Source: Prostheceraeus crozeri (taxonomy: Eukaryota; Platyhelminthes; Polycladida; Euryleptidae). Taken from it: DNA of 64,000 nt. The notes beneath the pieces were generated by a model that was not told where the DNA came from, made no database searches, and worked only from the letters and a program-made list of their open reading frames with translations. Of this stretch, positions 25,985-36,571 are shown piece by piece. A program made the translations under genes and the position numbers. The stretch is taken from NCBI GenBank assembly GCA_907163375.1, contig CAJQUW010013622.1, positions 26,325 through 90,324 of the forward strand, given 5' to 3'. Position 1 is the first letter of the stretch, and each line of letters starts with the position of its first letter.

Positions 25985-26120
25985 AATGACAAGTTCATGA
26001 AAATTTTGAACGGCGTGCAGTTCATGTTCAATTTTGAAAAAATGAACGCCGTTCAGCTCAAGTTCAGCAATTAGTCCATCTCGTTCACTTCACGTTCACC
26101 TTTCCGTTCATTTCAAAAGT
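25985..26120. repeat. GTTCA/TGAAC-rich segment, left
   Basis: Carries CAAGTTCATGAAAATTTTGA, GAACGGCG, GAACGCCGTTCAG, CTCAAGTTCAG and CGTTCAC words in both directions. A similar stretch, CAAGTTCATGAAAATCTTGA followed by GAACGGCGCTCAG, lies at about 32095-32150. Such clusters are seen at the ends of some DNA transposons; which family is not clear here. Confidence 0.45.
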
Positions 26121-27186
26121 AATTTTTTGAAATTTATTTTGACTATGTAGTTCTAAATAATCCAATAATTGAGTCATCGCTTTTTCACGTCTAGATATTT
26201 CACTGTAAGATATTACGAACTAGAGTGTCACTGCAATTTGGAGAATTTCCGGGTTGCAAGCTTACATGGCTTAACAGCACCGATACTTTTCCTCTTTGAC
26301 ATAATGGCCATTGCATGAAGGTATGCTTGTGTAAATCTATCTTAAATAGATGTAACAGCACCATAATTTGCAAAGATCAATCTTAAAACAGGCCTACAGT
26401 TCTCTGTCATCAAACTAAGTTAAATTCATAGAGTAGGGATATATAGGTAGAGTGTCGACTCAAAAAGTAGCCTAATTGTATGCAGTGAAAATTTTTATAT
26501 CAACAGATTCAGTTTTTGCGGAGATTACGTTACCGTGGTGCAAAAAATTATTTGAGCACTTTTGAAAAAAGTCAAAATTTGCCAATTTATATACTGCCGA
26601 GATGACTCTCCTATATAAGTAGTATGAAACAATTTGGATATCAATAGGAATGAATATTCGCTAATAAGCATCCTAACTAAGCGGAAATCAGGCTGATTAT
26701 CAAGGGAATTTTATGCTCCGTATTATTAGATTCTTCATGAAAAAGTCGGGATATTATCCGTGCTTTCTTGGCTGAAATGTCAATTGCTTTTTAATTCAAT
26801 TTTCACCGGCTTGATTTTATGAGTCACTAAATTCATGTTTCATTTCTTGAATCAGAATAGTGATGTGAACCCATTTACATCTTTGAAAATTAATTGAAAT
26901 CATTGTCTTCGAGTCTGTGATTTTGCCATGCCAGTGGCAGCTGTTGCCTAATCACGCTTAGGAAGATACTCTTGAGGTTCAGCAGGAAAGCAATATCAGG
27001 TCATCTTGCCAGTTTAGCAAACATTACCTCACCAAGGCTGTCAGACACGGACTAGCTGTAAAATAATATCATTTCCTTCTGTTTTATGCTATCATGATCA
27101 GTGGATTCCGTTGTAATTTCTTCAAACTGCATAAATGTGTATATCTCACATTTGGAAACAGTTCCGACTGTATCTCCTTTTAGGAA
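26121..27186. other. No gene recognised
   Basis: AT-rich sequence up to the left edge of the Penelope-like pair. No open frame or repeat that I can support. Confidence 0.45.
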
Positions 27187-27323
27187 CGATCTAAATCATG
27201 TTATATGCAACATTTCATTTCAAAAGCTGAAGTACATGATAACAATTAAATAAGGTACACATAGTAACTAGACTCAAATTAATTTACATTTGAAAAAAGC
27301 ACCATCATGGTTAACTTGCTTAT

Positions 27324-27821
27324 TCAAAGTGGGGTTGAGTTTTTTATGTACATGGCTTCCAAAATATTTAGGTCATAAGTGTTGGGAGCTTGAGATAGAA
27401 TTTTGAAATTGTCAACTTTACAGCTGCAACTGCAATTTAACCTATGGTCAGAAATGGCGGACATTTTTTCCCGATGTTCTTTTATTCTTAAGTTTAAGTG
27501 TCTTGTAGTTCTACCTATGTAGGTAGTGCGAGGGTCCACCTCACAAGCGAATTGGTAAATGACATTAGACCTAAGAACTTTGGGAGTATGATCTTTGTTG
27601 GAGAAACCACTTTTTAGTTTATTGCATGTGAAAACCCAACGGATAGGAAATTCTTTATCTATTCTACGGAATAGTGATTGTAGTTTCTTTTTAAAATAAA
27701 CCGATTGAATGCCAAAAAATGGAATTTTGACAGTATGGAGGTATTTGGATTCATCTTTTTCTTTTGGAGCACAGAATCTTTTGTCCAGATACTGTTTGAC
27801 CACTTTTTGTATAAAGTACAA
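27324..27821 (-). pseudogene. GIY-YIG endonuclease part of the left Penelope-like copy
   Basis: The 165-residue frame is the same in sequence as the one at 31142-31639. Near its middle it has VIYQFAC, then TYIGRTTRHLNLRIKEH, which match the two halves of the GIY-YIG nuclease core (including the catalytic Arg). A Cys-rich stretch and ILEAMYIKNSTPL follow near the end. It is the C-terminal domain of the Penelope-like polymerase protein and is not an independent gene. It reads on from the RT part at 27837-29195, and the frame is closed between the two parts. Confidence 0.85.
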
Positions 27822-27836
27822 CGGATATCCGTTGTT

Positions 27837-29195
27837 TTAAAAAATTTTGGTCAATTTCCCTATTTCATCATGGAAAGTTTGCCATGACGAGCAGACGATG
27901 TAGGCTCTGTTGATCAGAGTGCTTAAAACAGAAATTTTCCATTGCATGGGGCATATGGCTCTGAAATTCAAGGTTAGACCGGTGTACGTGGGTTTTCTGT
28001 ACACTTTAGTAGTTATCGTGTTGGATGAAACGTCCAGGTCAATATCTAGAAAAGGTAGCACTTTACCTCCTACCTCTGTGGTGAATTTCATATTACTATG
28101 CCACTTGTTAATATAGTTGAAGAAGGATAAGTGGTCATCATCTTCAAAGATAGCCAAGATGTCATCTACATATCTGACATAGAATTTTAGGTTTAGTTTA
28201 TCATTTTGTAGGAAAGTCTGTTCTAGGTGTCCCATAAATAAGTTACTGAGGGTTGGGGCTAGGGGGCTAATGCTCAAACCATCACTTTGACGGTAGAGAA
28301 TGTTGTTGAACGAGAAAATGCCACCAGTGGCGAATTGAAGTAATTTTTTGAAGGTGTCCTTACTATACGGTGGTTTTGTGTTATTGGAGCTATACACCTT
28401 ATCACACGCTAGATCAATGACTTCTTTGAGAGGGACGTTAGTGAAAAGACTAACAACATCAAAGCTGATGAGTTTCGAATCCGATGAGAATTTGTAGCTA
28501 GCGAGTTTGTCTAGCAGATCAGCGTTATTTTGTACTGAGTACTCCGTAGGAATTATAGGAGTAATGTACTGGTTTAGGTACTTGGCAAGGTTATATTCGG
28601 CCGTGCCATAACTGGCGACAATAGGTCTAAGAGGTACATTATTTTTATGTACCTTGGCAGAACCGTAAAGTTTGCCACTACAGGACCCACTAGGAGTAAT
28701 TTCAGTGAACACTTGGGAGTCCACGTACGGTTTCACATATTTGTTCAAAAAGTATTTTAGTTTATTCTGTTGTTTTATAACAGGGTGATCGAGCATCAAT
28801 TCATTTTGGTTGTGTGGGATAGCAGTAAATTTGGTAGTATCTTCAATGATAGCATTGAGCTTGTTTACATATTCATCAGCATCTAGAATAGCTATACCAT
28901 TACCTTTGTCCAATGGGACAACTTTGATGTCTATATTTAGTTTAAGGGACTTCACTACATCTTGGTTATGTTTGGCTTGTGGCGTCTTGGTAACGTTAAA
29001 CATACGCTTATTGTAATTTTGTAACGCAAGTTTCACCTCATTGCAATCTCTCTTAGAGATTTTATTTTTCAGGCGCTCCACCACTTTTTCCAACGCGCAA
29101 GTCAGATGTGTATTGTCAGACAATACACTCGAAAGATTGCAACAAGAAGTTTTGCTGTAATACATGTACTTTTGTTTTAATCCCATTACGATCAA
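27837..29195 (-). pseudogene. Reverse transcriptase of the left, 5'-truncated Penelope-like copy
   Basis: Frame of 452 residues. From about residue 33 on it appears identical to the plus-strand RT. It includes GKLYGSAKVHK, LISFDVVSLFTNVPL (RT motif A), GLSISPLAPTLSNLFMGH (motif B) and FYVRYVDDILAIFE (motif C, the YVDD catalytic Asp pair). The first 30 or so residues are not homologous to the other copy, so the copy is truncated at its 5' end and its apparent start is accidental. In this clade the RT is telomerase-related and uses the GIY-YIG domain to nick DNA. Confidence 0.9.
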
Positions 29196-29269
29196 ACCAG
29201 TATCTTCGTCAGCTGGTAACGTACAAGTGCACGAGTTGAACTCACAAGATCTGTTTTACCTCTATTAAT
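29107..29269. other. Spacer between the two Penelope-like copies
   Basis: Joins the truncated end of the minus copy to the start of the plus copy's open frame. It contains the small inverted repeat TGTATTGTCAGACAATACA at about 29109. I looked here for the hammerhead ribozyme that many Penelope-like elements carry. CTGACGA occurs on the minus strand near 29213, but no GAAA box follows at the right place. Confidence 0.5.
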
Positions 29270-31126
29270 ATGTTAGCAGCTGTTATTTGGTTACTCAGGA
29301 TTACAAATATTGTAACCTTCTTTCATAAGTTAAAGACCAAATACAACATCGAACTCAATGATAGTCGTAAATTCGAAAAGTTCAACCACAAAATTATAAA
29401 ACTGCAATGTGATATCACATTCCTGTCCAAATGCTCAAAATATGGCTTGATTCCCAAATTTTTAAGCCTCAAAGACAAGAATAACCTATTGAACCGTGAC
29501 ATTATTCATGATCGCCAATTACGTAAGATTTCGAGGCTAATTTCACAACACAAATCTAAGGTCAAGCACCTCCGTAGTAAGTTGGCTAAGATTCGAGAAA
29601 CTATTTTCTCTAAGTTGAATTACTTGGACCAAATGATTTTCATAAATTTGTTTACCAGAGAAAATCAAAACCTTTTAAAATCCATTTCAGAAACCCATCA
29701 AAAAAAGTTTCTCAAGTTATATGTAGAAAACAAGTTAAGTACCCCCAACGGTACGGTACACAACTTGAGCAAGGTGACCCTCACGCATGACCAAAATGAG
29801 ATTTTTAAGACAGGACTCAAGCACCCTAGCAGTCCTAACGGCAATGGAAGCGAACATCTGATTTGCGCGTTGGAAAAAGTGGTGGAGCGCCTGAAAAATA
29901 AAATCTCTAAGAGAGATTGCAATGAGGTGAAACTTGCGTTACAAAATTACAATAAGCGTATGTTTAACGTTACCAAGACGCCACAAGCCAAACATAACCA
30001 AGATGTAGTGAAGTCCCTTAAACTAAATATAGACATCAAAGTTGTCCCATTGGACAAAGGTAATGGTATAGCTATTCTAGATGCTGATGAATATGTAAAC
30101 AAGCTCAATGCTATCATTGAAGATACTACCAAATTTACTGCTATCCCACACAACCAAAATGAATTGATGCTCGATCACCCTGTTATAAAACAACAGAATA
30201 AACTAAAATACTTTTTGAACAAATATGTGAAACCGTACGTGGACTCCCAAGTGTTCACTGAAATTACTCCTAGTGGGTCCTGTAGTGGCAAACTTTACGG
30301 TTCTGCCAAGGTACATAAAAATAATGTACCTCTTAGACCTATTGTCGCCAGTTATGGCACGGCCGAATATAACCTTGCCAAGTACCTAAACCAGTACATT
30401 ACTCCTATAATTCCTACGGAGTACTCAGTACAAAATAACGCTGATCTGCTAGACAAACTCGCTAGCTACAAATTCTCATCGGATTCGAAACTCATCAGCT
30501 TTGATGTTGTTAGTCTTTTCACTAACGTCCCTCTCAAAGAAGTCATTGATCTAGCGTGTGATAAGGTGTATAGCTCCAATAACACAAAACCACCGTATAG
30601 TAAAGACACCTTCAAAAAATTACTTCAATTCGCCACTGGTGGCATTTTCTCGTTCAACAACATTCTCTACCGTCAAAGTGATGGTTTGAGCATTAGCCCC
30701 CTAGCCCCAACCCTCAGTAACTTATTTATGGGACACCTAGAACAGACTTTCCTACAAAATGATAAACTAAACCTAAAATTCTACGTCAGATATGTAGATG
30801 ACATCTTGGCTATCTTTGAAGATGATGACCACTTATCCTTCTTCAACTATATTAACAAGTGGCATAGTAATATGAAATTCACCACAGAGGTAGGAGGTAA
30901 AGTGCTACCTTTTCTAGATATTGACCTGGACGTTTCATCCAACACGATAACTACTAAAGTGTACAGAAAACCCACGTACACCGGTCTAACCTTGAATTTC
31001 AGAGCCATATGCCCCATGCAATGGAAAATTTCTGTTTTAAGCACTCTGATCAACAGAGCCTACATCGTCTGCTCGTCATGGCAAACTTTCCATGATGAAA
31101 TAGGGAAATTGACCAAAATTTTTTAA
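29270..31126 (+). CDS. Penelope-like reverse transcriptase, longer copy
   Basis: The 618-residue frame starts with ATG. The first 200 or so residues are Lys-rich and helical, as is usual ahead of the Penelope-like RT core. The core follows: DKGNGIAILDADEY near 268, GKLYGSAKVHKNNVPLRPIV near 345, LISFDVVSLFTNVPL near 408 (motif A), GLSISPLAPTLSNLF near 468 (motif B) and YVRYVDDILAIF near 505 (motif C). PFLDIDL and a GL-NF-A tail are also typical of the family. The GIY-YIG domain lies in the next frame block (31142-31639), and the frame is closed between the two parts in the same way in both copies. The 5' region with any promoter or ribozyme is not clearly present. Probably not active as it stands. 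Confidence 0.9.
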   Translation: MLAAVIWLLRITNIVTFFHKLKTKYNIELNDSRKFEKFNHKIIKLQCDITFLSKCSKYGLIPKFLSLKDKNNLLNRDIIHDRQLRKISRLISQHKSKVKHLRSKLAKIRETIFSKLNYLDQMIFINLFTRENQNLLKSISETHQKKFLKLYVENKLSTPNGTVHNLSKVTLTHDQNEIFKTGLKHPSSPNGNGSEHLICALEKVVERLKNKISKRDCNEVKLALQNYNKRMFNVTKTPQAKHNQDVVKSLKLNIDIKVVPLDKGNGIAILDADEYVNKLNAIIEDTTKFTAIPHNQNELMLDHPVIKQQNKLKYFLNKYVKPYVDSQVFTEITPSGSCSGKLYGSAKVHKNNVPLRPIVASYGTAEYNLAKYLNQYITPIIPTEYSVQNNADLLDKLASYKFSSDSKLISFDVVSLFTNVPLKEVIDLACDKVYSSNNTKPPYSKDTFKKLLQFATGGIFSFNNILYRQSDGLSISPLAPTLSNLFMGHLEQTFLQNDKLNLKFYVRYVDDILAIFEDDDHLSFFNYINKWHSNMKFTTEVGGKVLPFLDIDLDVSSNTITTKVYRKPTYTGLTLNFRAICPMQWKISVLSTLINRAYIVCSSWQTFHDEIGKLTKIF

Positions 31127-31127
31127 A

Positions 31128-31145
31128 ACAACGGATATCCGTTGT
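31128..31145. repeat. 18-bp perfect palindrome between RT and GIY-YIG parts
   Basis: ACAACGGATATCCGTTGT is its own reverse complement. It sits exactly where the RT frame ends and the GIY-YIG frame begins. The left copy has it at 27818-27835. Confidence 0.8.
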
Positions 31146-31639
31146 ACTTTATACAAAAAGTGGTCAAACAGTATCTGGACAAAAGATTCTGTGCTCCAAA
31201 AGAAAAAGATGAATCCAAATACCTCCATACTGTCAAAATTCCATTTTTTGGCATTCAATCGGTTTATTTTAAAAAGAAACTACAATCACTATTCCGTAGA
31301 ATAGATAAAGAATTTCCTATCCGTTGGGTTTTCACATGCAATAAACTAAAAAGTGGTTTCTCCAACAAAGATCATACTCCCAAAGTTCTTAGGTCTAATG
31401 TCATTTACCAATTCGCTTGTGAGGTGGACCCTCGCACTACCTACATAGGTAGAACTACAAGACACTTAAACTTAAGAATAAAAGAACATCGGGAAAAAAT
31501 GTCCGCCATTTCTGACCATAGGTTAAATTGCAGTTGCAGCTGTAAAGTTGACAATTTCAAAATTCTATCTCAAGCTCCCAACACTTATGACCTAAATATT
31601 TTGGAAGCCATGTACATAAAAAACTCAACTCCACTTTGA
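31142..31639 (+). CDS. GIY-YIG endonuclease part of the longer Penelope-like copy
   Basis: 165-residue frame with VIYQFAC and TYIGRTTRHLNLRIKEH near residues 88-115, the signature of GIY-YIG nucleases in Penelope-like elements. A CSC motif near 131 and LEAMYIKNSTPL at the end follow the usual family layout. There is no ATG at its beginning, so it is the C-terminal part of the element's single protein. Its 3' untranslated tail, shared with the left copy, runs to about 31776. Confidence 0.85.
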   Translation: MYFIQKVVKQYLDKRFCAPKEKDESKYLHTVKIPFFGIQSVYFKKKLQSLFRRIDKEFPIRWVFTCNKLKSGFSNKDHTPKVLRSNVIYQFACEVDPRTTYIGRTTRHLNLRIKEHREKMSAISDHRLNCSCSCKVDNFKILSQAPNTYDLNILEAMYIKNSTPL

Positions 31640-32019
31640 ATAAGCAAGTTAACCATGATGGTGCTTTTTTCAAATGTAAATTAATTTGAGTCTAGTTACT
31701 ATGTGTACCTTATTTAATTGTTATCATGTACTTCAGCTTTTGAAATGAAATGTTGCATATAACATGATTTAGATCGTACCTATCATTGTTTTCACCTCCT
31801 TTAGCTTAGTATCTCCTTTTATTTCATTTAATAAAATCGAAAGTGTATACACATTGGGGATTTAGTAAATGCGGAGTTACCACTCTACTAAATTGTCGCT
31901 GTTTTAGTCACAAGAATTAGGGCATATAAAAACATATTAAGAATAAAAATATTTAGACAGTATGGATAAAAATAGCTTAGGGTGAAGCATTCTAACTAGG
32001 TAATTTCGGTCAATCATGC

Positions 32020-32150
32020 GGGAACGTTTAAAGGTAGAAATGAACTGGAGCATTCAACTCCCGCTCATCTTTGAAATATGCGAACGCCTCTCAGTTCAAG
32101 TTCATGAAAATCTTGAACTAGTTCAATTGAACGGCGCTCAGTCACACTCT
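32020..32150. repeat. GTTCA-rich segment, right
   Basis: Contains CAAGTTCATGAAAATCTTGA, GTTCAATTGAACGGCG and CTCAGTTCAAGTTC. It shares words with 25985-26120 in both orientations. The two segments bracket the Penelope-like pair and may be remnants of an older element that received it. Confidence 0.4.
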
Positions 32151-32461
32151 GGTGCGTGCATCATCAAACTTTCTTCCAGAAAGAGTACACAATGTTCCAA
32201 AAACATTGCTGAATCGATTTTAGCAAGCAAATCTACTAAATGCAATAAAACAGAATCCAGACCAATAGCCACTGATACTACAGGTCTTTGAGCAACTTCA
32301 ATCACTGGCATTTGATATTGAAGTTGCTATTGGGTTTCTTGCAAGAGTTTTATAATTCCTTTGTCTCTTCTGGATTGTTGTCCAGAATCTTCTTTCAATA
32401 GATTCTTTTTATGAATGTGCGTATTTGAGTAATAACGCATTTCATAGTAAAATGATTGATT
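32151..32461. other. No feature recognised
   Basis: AT-rich sequence between the GTTCA-rich segment and the right inverted-repeat arm. Confidence 0.45.
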
Positions 32462-32604
32462 TGTCTACAACTTGTTTCATGGTTTTGTCCAGATATGCAC
32501 AAACTACCGTCATTTATCAAGTGTGCCAAAGTCACTGGCCTCCAGTCCAGTATATGCCATGGGAGTTGAGTGTCCCTTTAGATATCTGATATTAATCATA
32601 GATG
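32462..32604 (-). repeat. Right arm of the long-distance inverted repeat
   Basis: Inverted, diverged copy of 24825-24960, with AAAGTCACTGGCCTCCAGTC and GGAGTTGAGTGTCCC as the clearest matches. Together the arms bound a 7.8-kb composite containing the GTTCA-rich segments and the Penelope-like pair. Confidence 0.75.
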
Positions 32605-33714
32605 TCCCTGGTTTAGTCTTGATGTTTCATATACTATGTAAATGATATTTTCATTATTTCGAATGTCTTGCACAAGATCTCTGCACAGTTTAGCAAATGA
32701 TAAATAATCAACAACGAAAAGTAGAGGAACTGAAATTCATTATCCAGCTAATGACTGACTGGCCTCATGACCTTAATATGCGCGCATGCAGTATTTACTA
32801 CAAAGGTCAGCCATCTATGAGCCAAATCTCCAGCATCGCTATGATTTTTGTGATTTCTATTTTTATGATATAGAATATCTTGGACTAGGTAGTCTATATA
32901 TGTAAATAGTGAATTTATTAAAACTGTAGTTTGAAATTGTAGGGACTTGATGTCCTCTCACTTCCTCTTTTGATATTGCTCCTGATGAATATTGGTCAAT
33001 CTGTCATCTTGTTGACAATTGAAACCGGTAGAGATAAAATAATTCATTAATTTCTGATTTTTGCGACGTTTTCATATTTAAGACCTATATGCTAAACTTG
33101 AAACTCTCATTGTGATCTTCGCATACACAACTCGAGGTTCTAATCAATAAAATTTGATTGTCCAAATACTTTTCCGTTCGATGGCTAATACATGTACTTG
33201 TGCATAACTACTTGTGAATTAAATGTAAGTGATGCGTCTAGTAGGCATACTTCCATGAGTTTCCTTCTTCTGGTGAGCACGATTAAAATGATCATGTTTT
33301 TTAAAAGTCCAAAACTTAGCTATCATTAGGCTGACTATTTGAAACGCGGATCGTGCACAAGCATTTACAAATATTTCTATGTAATGGTTCCTTAATGTTT
33401 TGCTTATGTGTTGATGTCACATGCTCACTGATGTCCATAGGGAGTGTTTGTGTATTCCGATGCCTTCATCCCACACTAAGTAACAATTATCGACCCATTG
33501 GGTTGCTAGTCTGTATAACATTAATTGTATGCTCATATCCTTAGTTAATTTTGCAAAGATAATAATTCATCATGCAAATAAAACGCATCCTTTATTCCAT
33601 CAAATTGCTGAAAACGATGTTAGAGGTTTTAGTATTACTGTCTAATATGATTTTCACTCCAAATATCAAAGTTTTTCTAAGAACTGTTGAGCAGAAACGA
33701 TTGTCACAAAACTT
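32605..33714. other. No gene; one hammerhead-like motif
   Basis: AT-rich sequence. At about 32984-33028, CTGATGA is followed by a possible stem (ATTGGTCAA against TTGACAAT) and then GAAACCGG. This is the order of the conserved core of hammerhead ribozymes. I cannot complete stem III or the cleavage site, so it is only a candidate. The rest shows nothing I recognise. Confidence 0.3.
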
Positions 33715-34005
33715 GAAGGGTAAATGAGGATATTTTCTGAGTGGAAGGCGAAATGGGAGTGGGCTGGACATAATCCAGATTGAAGGACAATAGGTGGACT
33801 TGCAACATCATTAATTGGTGCCCTGTGGAATGGAAAAGACGCAAAGGAAGACCACCCACGAGATGAAGAGAAGACCTAGACGACTTCTGGAACGGTGTCG
33901 ACTGCGGAAGGAAGGCAGAAGACAGGAGAAATTGGAGGATCCTGTCGTGGCGAGGCCTATCTTCAGAAGTGGAGAACAAACGGCTAATGATGATGATGAT
34001 GAAAC
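33715..34005 (+). mobile_element. 5'-truncated LINE 3' end
   Basis: Plus-strand translation gives KWEWAGH, then RWTCNIINW, then WKRRKGRPPTR, REDLDDFWNGVD and AEDRRNW. This is the conserved tail after the RT domain in many animal LINE polymerases. A stop codon interrupts it after PPTR, another lies after AGHNPD, and a frame change separates AGH from RWT. A GATGATGATGATGA tail at about 33987-34001 is a typical LINE 3' end. Only the last 290 bases remain, so it is a dead-on-arrival copy. Confidence 0.7.
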
Positions 34006-35680
34006 ATGCTCGTATACCTACTAACAGTCCGCGTCCGCGTAAGTGTTTCCCTTCGTACTTCGTGGTTCGAAGTCACTTTAAAAAGTTGAGTGACATTGTA
34101 ATTTCCCCGCTAAAATTAATGAGCGCATACACATAGCTACATTTGCGCGATCGTCTCTTATACACAAACTGGAAGTCATACTAAAATGAAATGTTGTTTG
34201 GCACTAAAATACAGCATTAACAAGTGGCAATTAACTCTCTCTTCATTAACTCATATCAAATTTTGCGGTAATCGGCTAGGTTTGACGGTTCCTAAGGTAG
34301 ACTTCAATATTTGTAGTGAATATCTTGAAAGGATCCCTAAGACTCTCTTATTGATCAGCTTGGTAAATCAATACTTTTGACGATCAAAATGCAACCAAAG
34401 AATATATTTTGTAGGTTGATATTCGAGCTGACATTGAAAGTTACTCAGTTCATTGGGAACCTACCGGCCCATGGGTCCAAGTTCTCACCCCAGATCCATG
34501 ATCTCAGGCTCATGGTTCCCATCCCACTGACCTTCCTTGTACGTTACACTACACGTTTGTTGATAGCCAAATTCCACGTATTGAGAGGAACGTCGCAGTT
34601 ACACTTGAAATCGTGTTAATTGACACGCTACTCTGTGTACTATGGATAAAATGTGTAGCAGGACGACACTAGACAAGCGAATTACCCGATATTTATGTAG
34701 ATATTTTCGTCAGTGTAGTAGCTCTATGAAATAGGACTTGTAACAATACTTGCAAATCACAGTGTATAGGAGGAATCCGTCAGTTTGGTATCGGATTTCC
34801 GGAATATCCGTTTAAGCGTAATGATTGATTTCGTCCAAATTAAGCTTCAATCCGTGGTTAGGCTGAAATGTACATGTAGGTAGTTATGGAAACTGAATCT
34901 GCGCCAAAGTAGGACCTATGGGTTGGAAAAAATTCAGTAATTTGCAATGACCTGCCAAAGTTATATTGCAACACAATTTGCGTGACTATCACCATCACAT
35001 ACAGTCCGTCTCCGAAATTGTTGCATAAGCCAAAGAATTCTTGAATCTTTTGCATATTCTCATCAAATGTAATTGTAGACTGATATTGCAACTCCTGAAA
35101 TTGACAAAAACAGTTTATGCTAGAATGAACATTGCGAATAACATCTTTGCATCTTTTCAGGCACTAAAATGATGAAATGAAGTATGTTCTTAGCAATCTA
35201 TCTATACATGTCATGTAGGCAATACGTAGCACCAAATCTCTGTTTTGAGAATTTTCTCTTCTGAAATTTGTTTAACCGTTAGCCATTTGGTCTTATGAAA
35301 AGACTAAGGAACTAAAGTTTGAATTCCACTAGCTTCTACATTATTCGAATATTTGTTCACAAGAAGCTAACAGAAGCGCTTGGTGAGTGATTTCCTACAC
35401 TTACAATTCATACAACGATTGATTCTGATGCACACACACTTAGAGTATTAAGCGAAATCAACCTTATCAAACGTTGGGAAAGTGCCGACTTGTACATTAT
35501 CTCATATCACAATGAAGCAATAAAGTCTGAATGTTGAAAAACCTGAACCTTTTATAAAAAACAAAACGAAGAAGATGCTCGTAATTGTTCTATTTTTGTC
35601 TTATATCTCACCTTAACTCTAGAACAATACAGGATAAAAGACAGAAAATTAATGACTATTCTTAACACATCATCTCAAGA
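34006..35680. other. No feature recognised
   Basis: AT-rich sequence with unrelated short open frames. The stretch 34440-34570 is a little more GC-rich but matches nothing I know. Confidence 0.5.
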
Positions 35681-35758
35681 TTAATCACATTGAAAAGGGT
35701 TGACTGGTTGAAAGAGGAGCATGGGATTGTTTTTCGCCCTATTTATCTTTGCTTCGAT
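35681..35758 (+). repeat. Direct repeat, copy 1 (about 78 bp)
   Basis: TTAATCACATTGAAAAGG, GTTGACTGGTTGAAAGAGGA and ATTTATCTTTGCTTCGAT occur in the same order and orientation at 36495-36571 with about five differences. The spacing is 814 bp. The intervening DNA may be a small element or the result of a duplication. Confidence 0.75.
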
Positions 35759-36494
35759 CCTACCCCCGAGCTGGAGCTTTATCTCTTGTCATTCTCGCCG
35801 TAGGCAAAGATTGTATTTCATTTGCGCCCAGACACTCACCGTGATCAGATAGGTAGTCACCTACAAGGTAAGTTTTGAGTCTTCTCTTCGCATAGAAGAA
35901 GAAAAACAGAAACGTGAAAGCAGTTGTTTGAGACAAAGTGAAAATAAGGAAGCCTTGTATATCTTTCTTTTCCACTTACCCTTTAGCTCTAGGGTCTGCG
36001 GAAACCTCAAAATTGAAAACAATTATCCTATCGTGAGTAACTCAATGTCTACGATGTTGTAAGACTTCAATCAATGTACAACACTGCATGGCCTGCCTCA
36101 TTAATTCATCGCACGTTGCGCTATATTCTCCCAATTTGCCATTCTGTAAAATGTTGAGTCATTTCAAGCAAACAAAGATAGTTTTGTTGAGGAAAGAAGA
36201 ATGAATTGAGAGCTGACCATGGACTCATTTTCCCACTCATAGCATGTCTTTCACTTATTGTTCGTCCGAGTTGATTCCGGAACTTCTTGTGCTTGTCTTC
36301 TTTTATTCAACCATGTAGAAATGTCACTGATTTTGGAAGGAGCATCAGTGAACAACTGATACAGATCTTCTTAAGAGTACATCAATAACTAAGTACTTGC
36401 ACAAAAGTGCAATTGATAAGTGTTTGCCTTCAAAAACTTAAAACAGTCTTTTCTTCCACTGAATTTTATCAAGGAAAATAAAACTAAACTCATA
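35759..36494. other. No gene recognised
   Basis: Lies between the two direct repeat copies. The 71-codon minus-strand frame at 35760-35975 has a hydrophobic Phe-rich stretch, but there is no family match and its start lies next to the repeat. Confidence 0.4.
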
Positions 36495-36571
36495 ATAATC
36501 ACATTAAAAAGGTTGACTGGTTGAAAGAGGAGTATGGGATTGTTTTTCGTCTTATTTATCTTTGCTTCGAT
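36495..36571 (+). repeat. Direct repeat, copy 2
   Basis: Matches 35681-35758 (see that entry). Flanking sequence after GCTTCGAT differs between the copies. Confidence 0.75.

Larger units (their letters stand above)
27187..31776. mobile_element. Penelope-like element: two head-to-head copies forming a 4.6-kb palindrome
   Basis: The minus-strand copy (27187 to about 29106) and the plus-strand copy (about 29853 to 31776 for the shared part) are inverted copies of about 1.92 kb that look almost identical. Both run through the reverse transcriptase (RT) core, the GIY-YIG endonuclease and about 135 bases of 3' untranslated sequence, and both stop at AGATCG. Outside this the flanks differ. The central 0.75 kb belongs mostly to the 5' part of the plus-strand copy, which is the longer one. 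Penelope-like elements are known for tandem and inverted partial copies formed at insertion, so this may be one insertion event. The near identity implies youth, recent copying between arms, or an assembly effect. Confidence 0.9.

Noticed and set aside
29190-29225. Hammerhead ribozyme at the 5' end of the Penelope-like copies
   Set aside because: CTGACGA is present on the minus strand, but no GAAA box follows in the right place.
34858-36000. Possible host gene exons near 34858-35091 and 35760-35975
   Set aside because: Short frames without a family match; the second lies against a direct repeat and has only a hydrophobic stretch.
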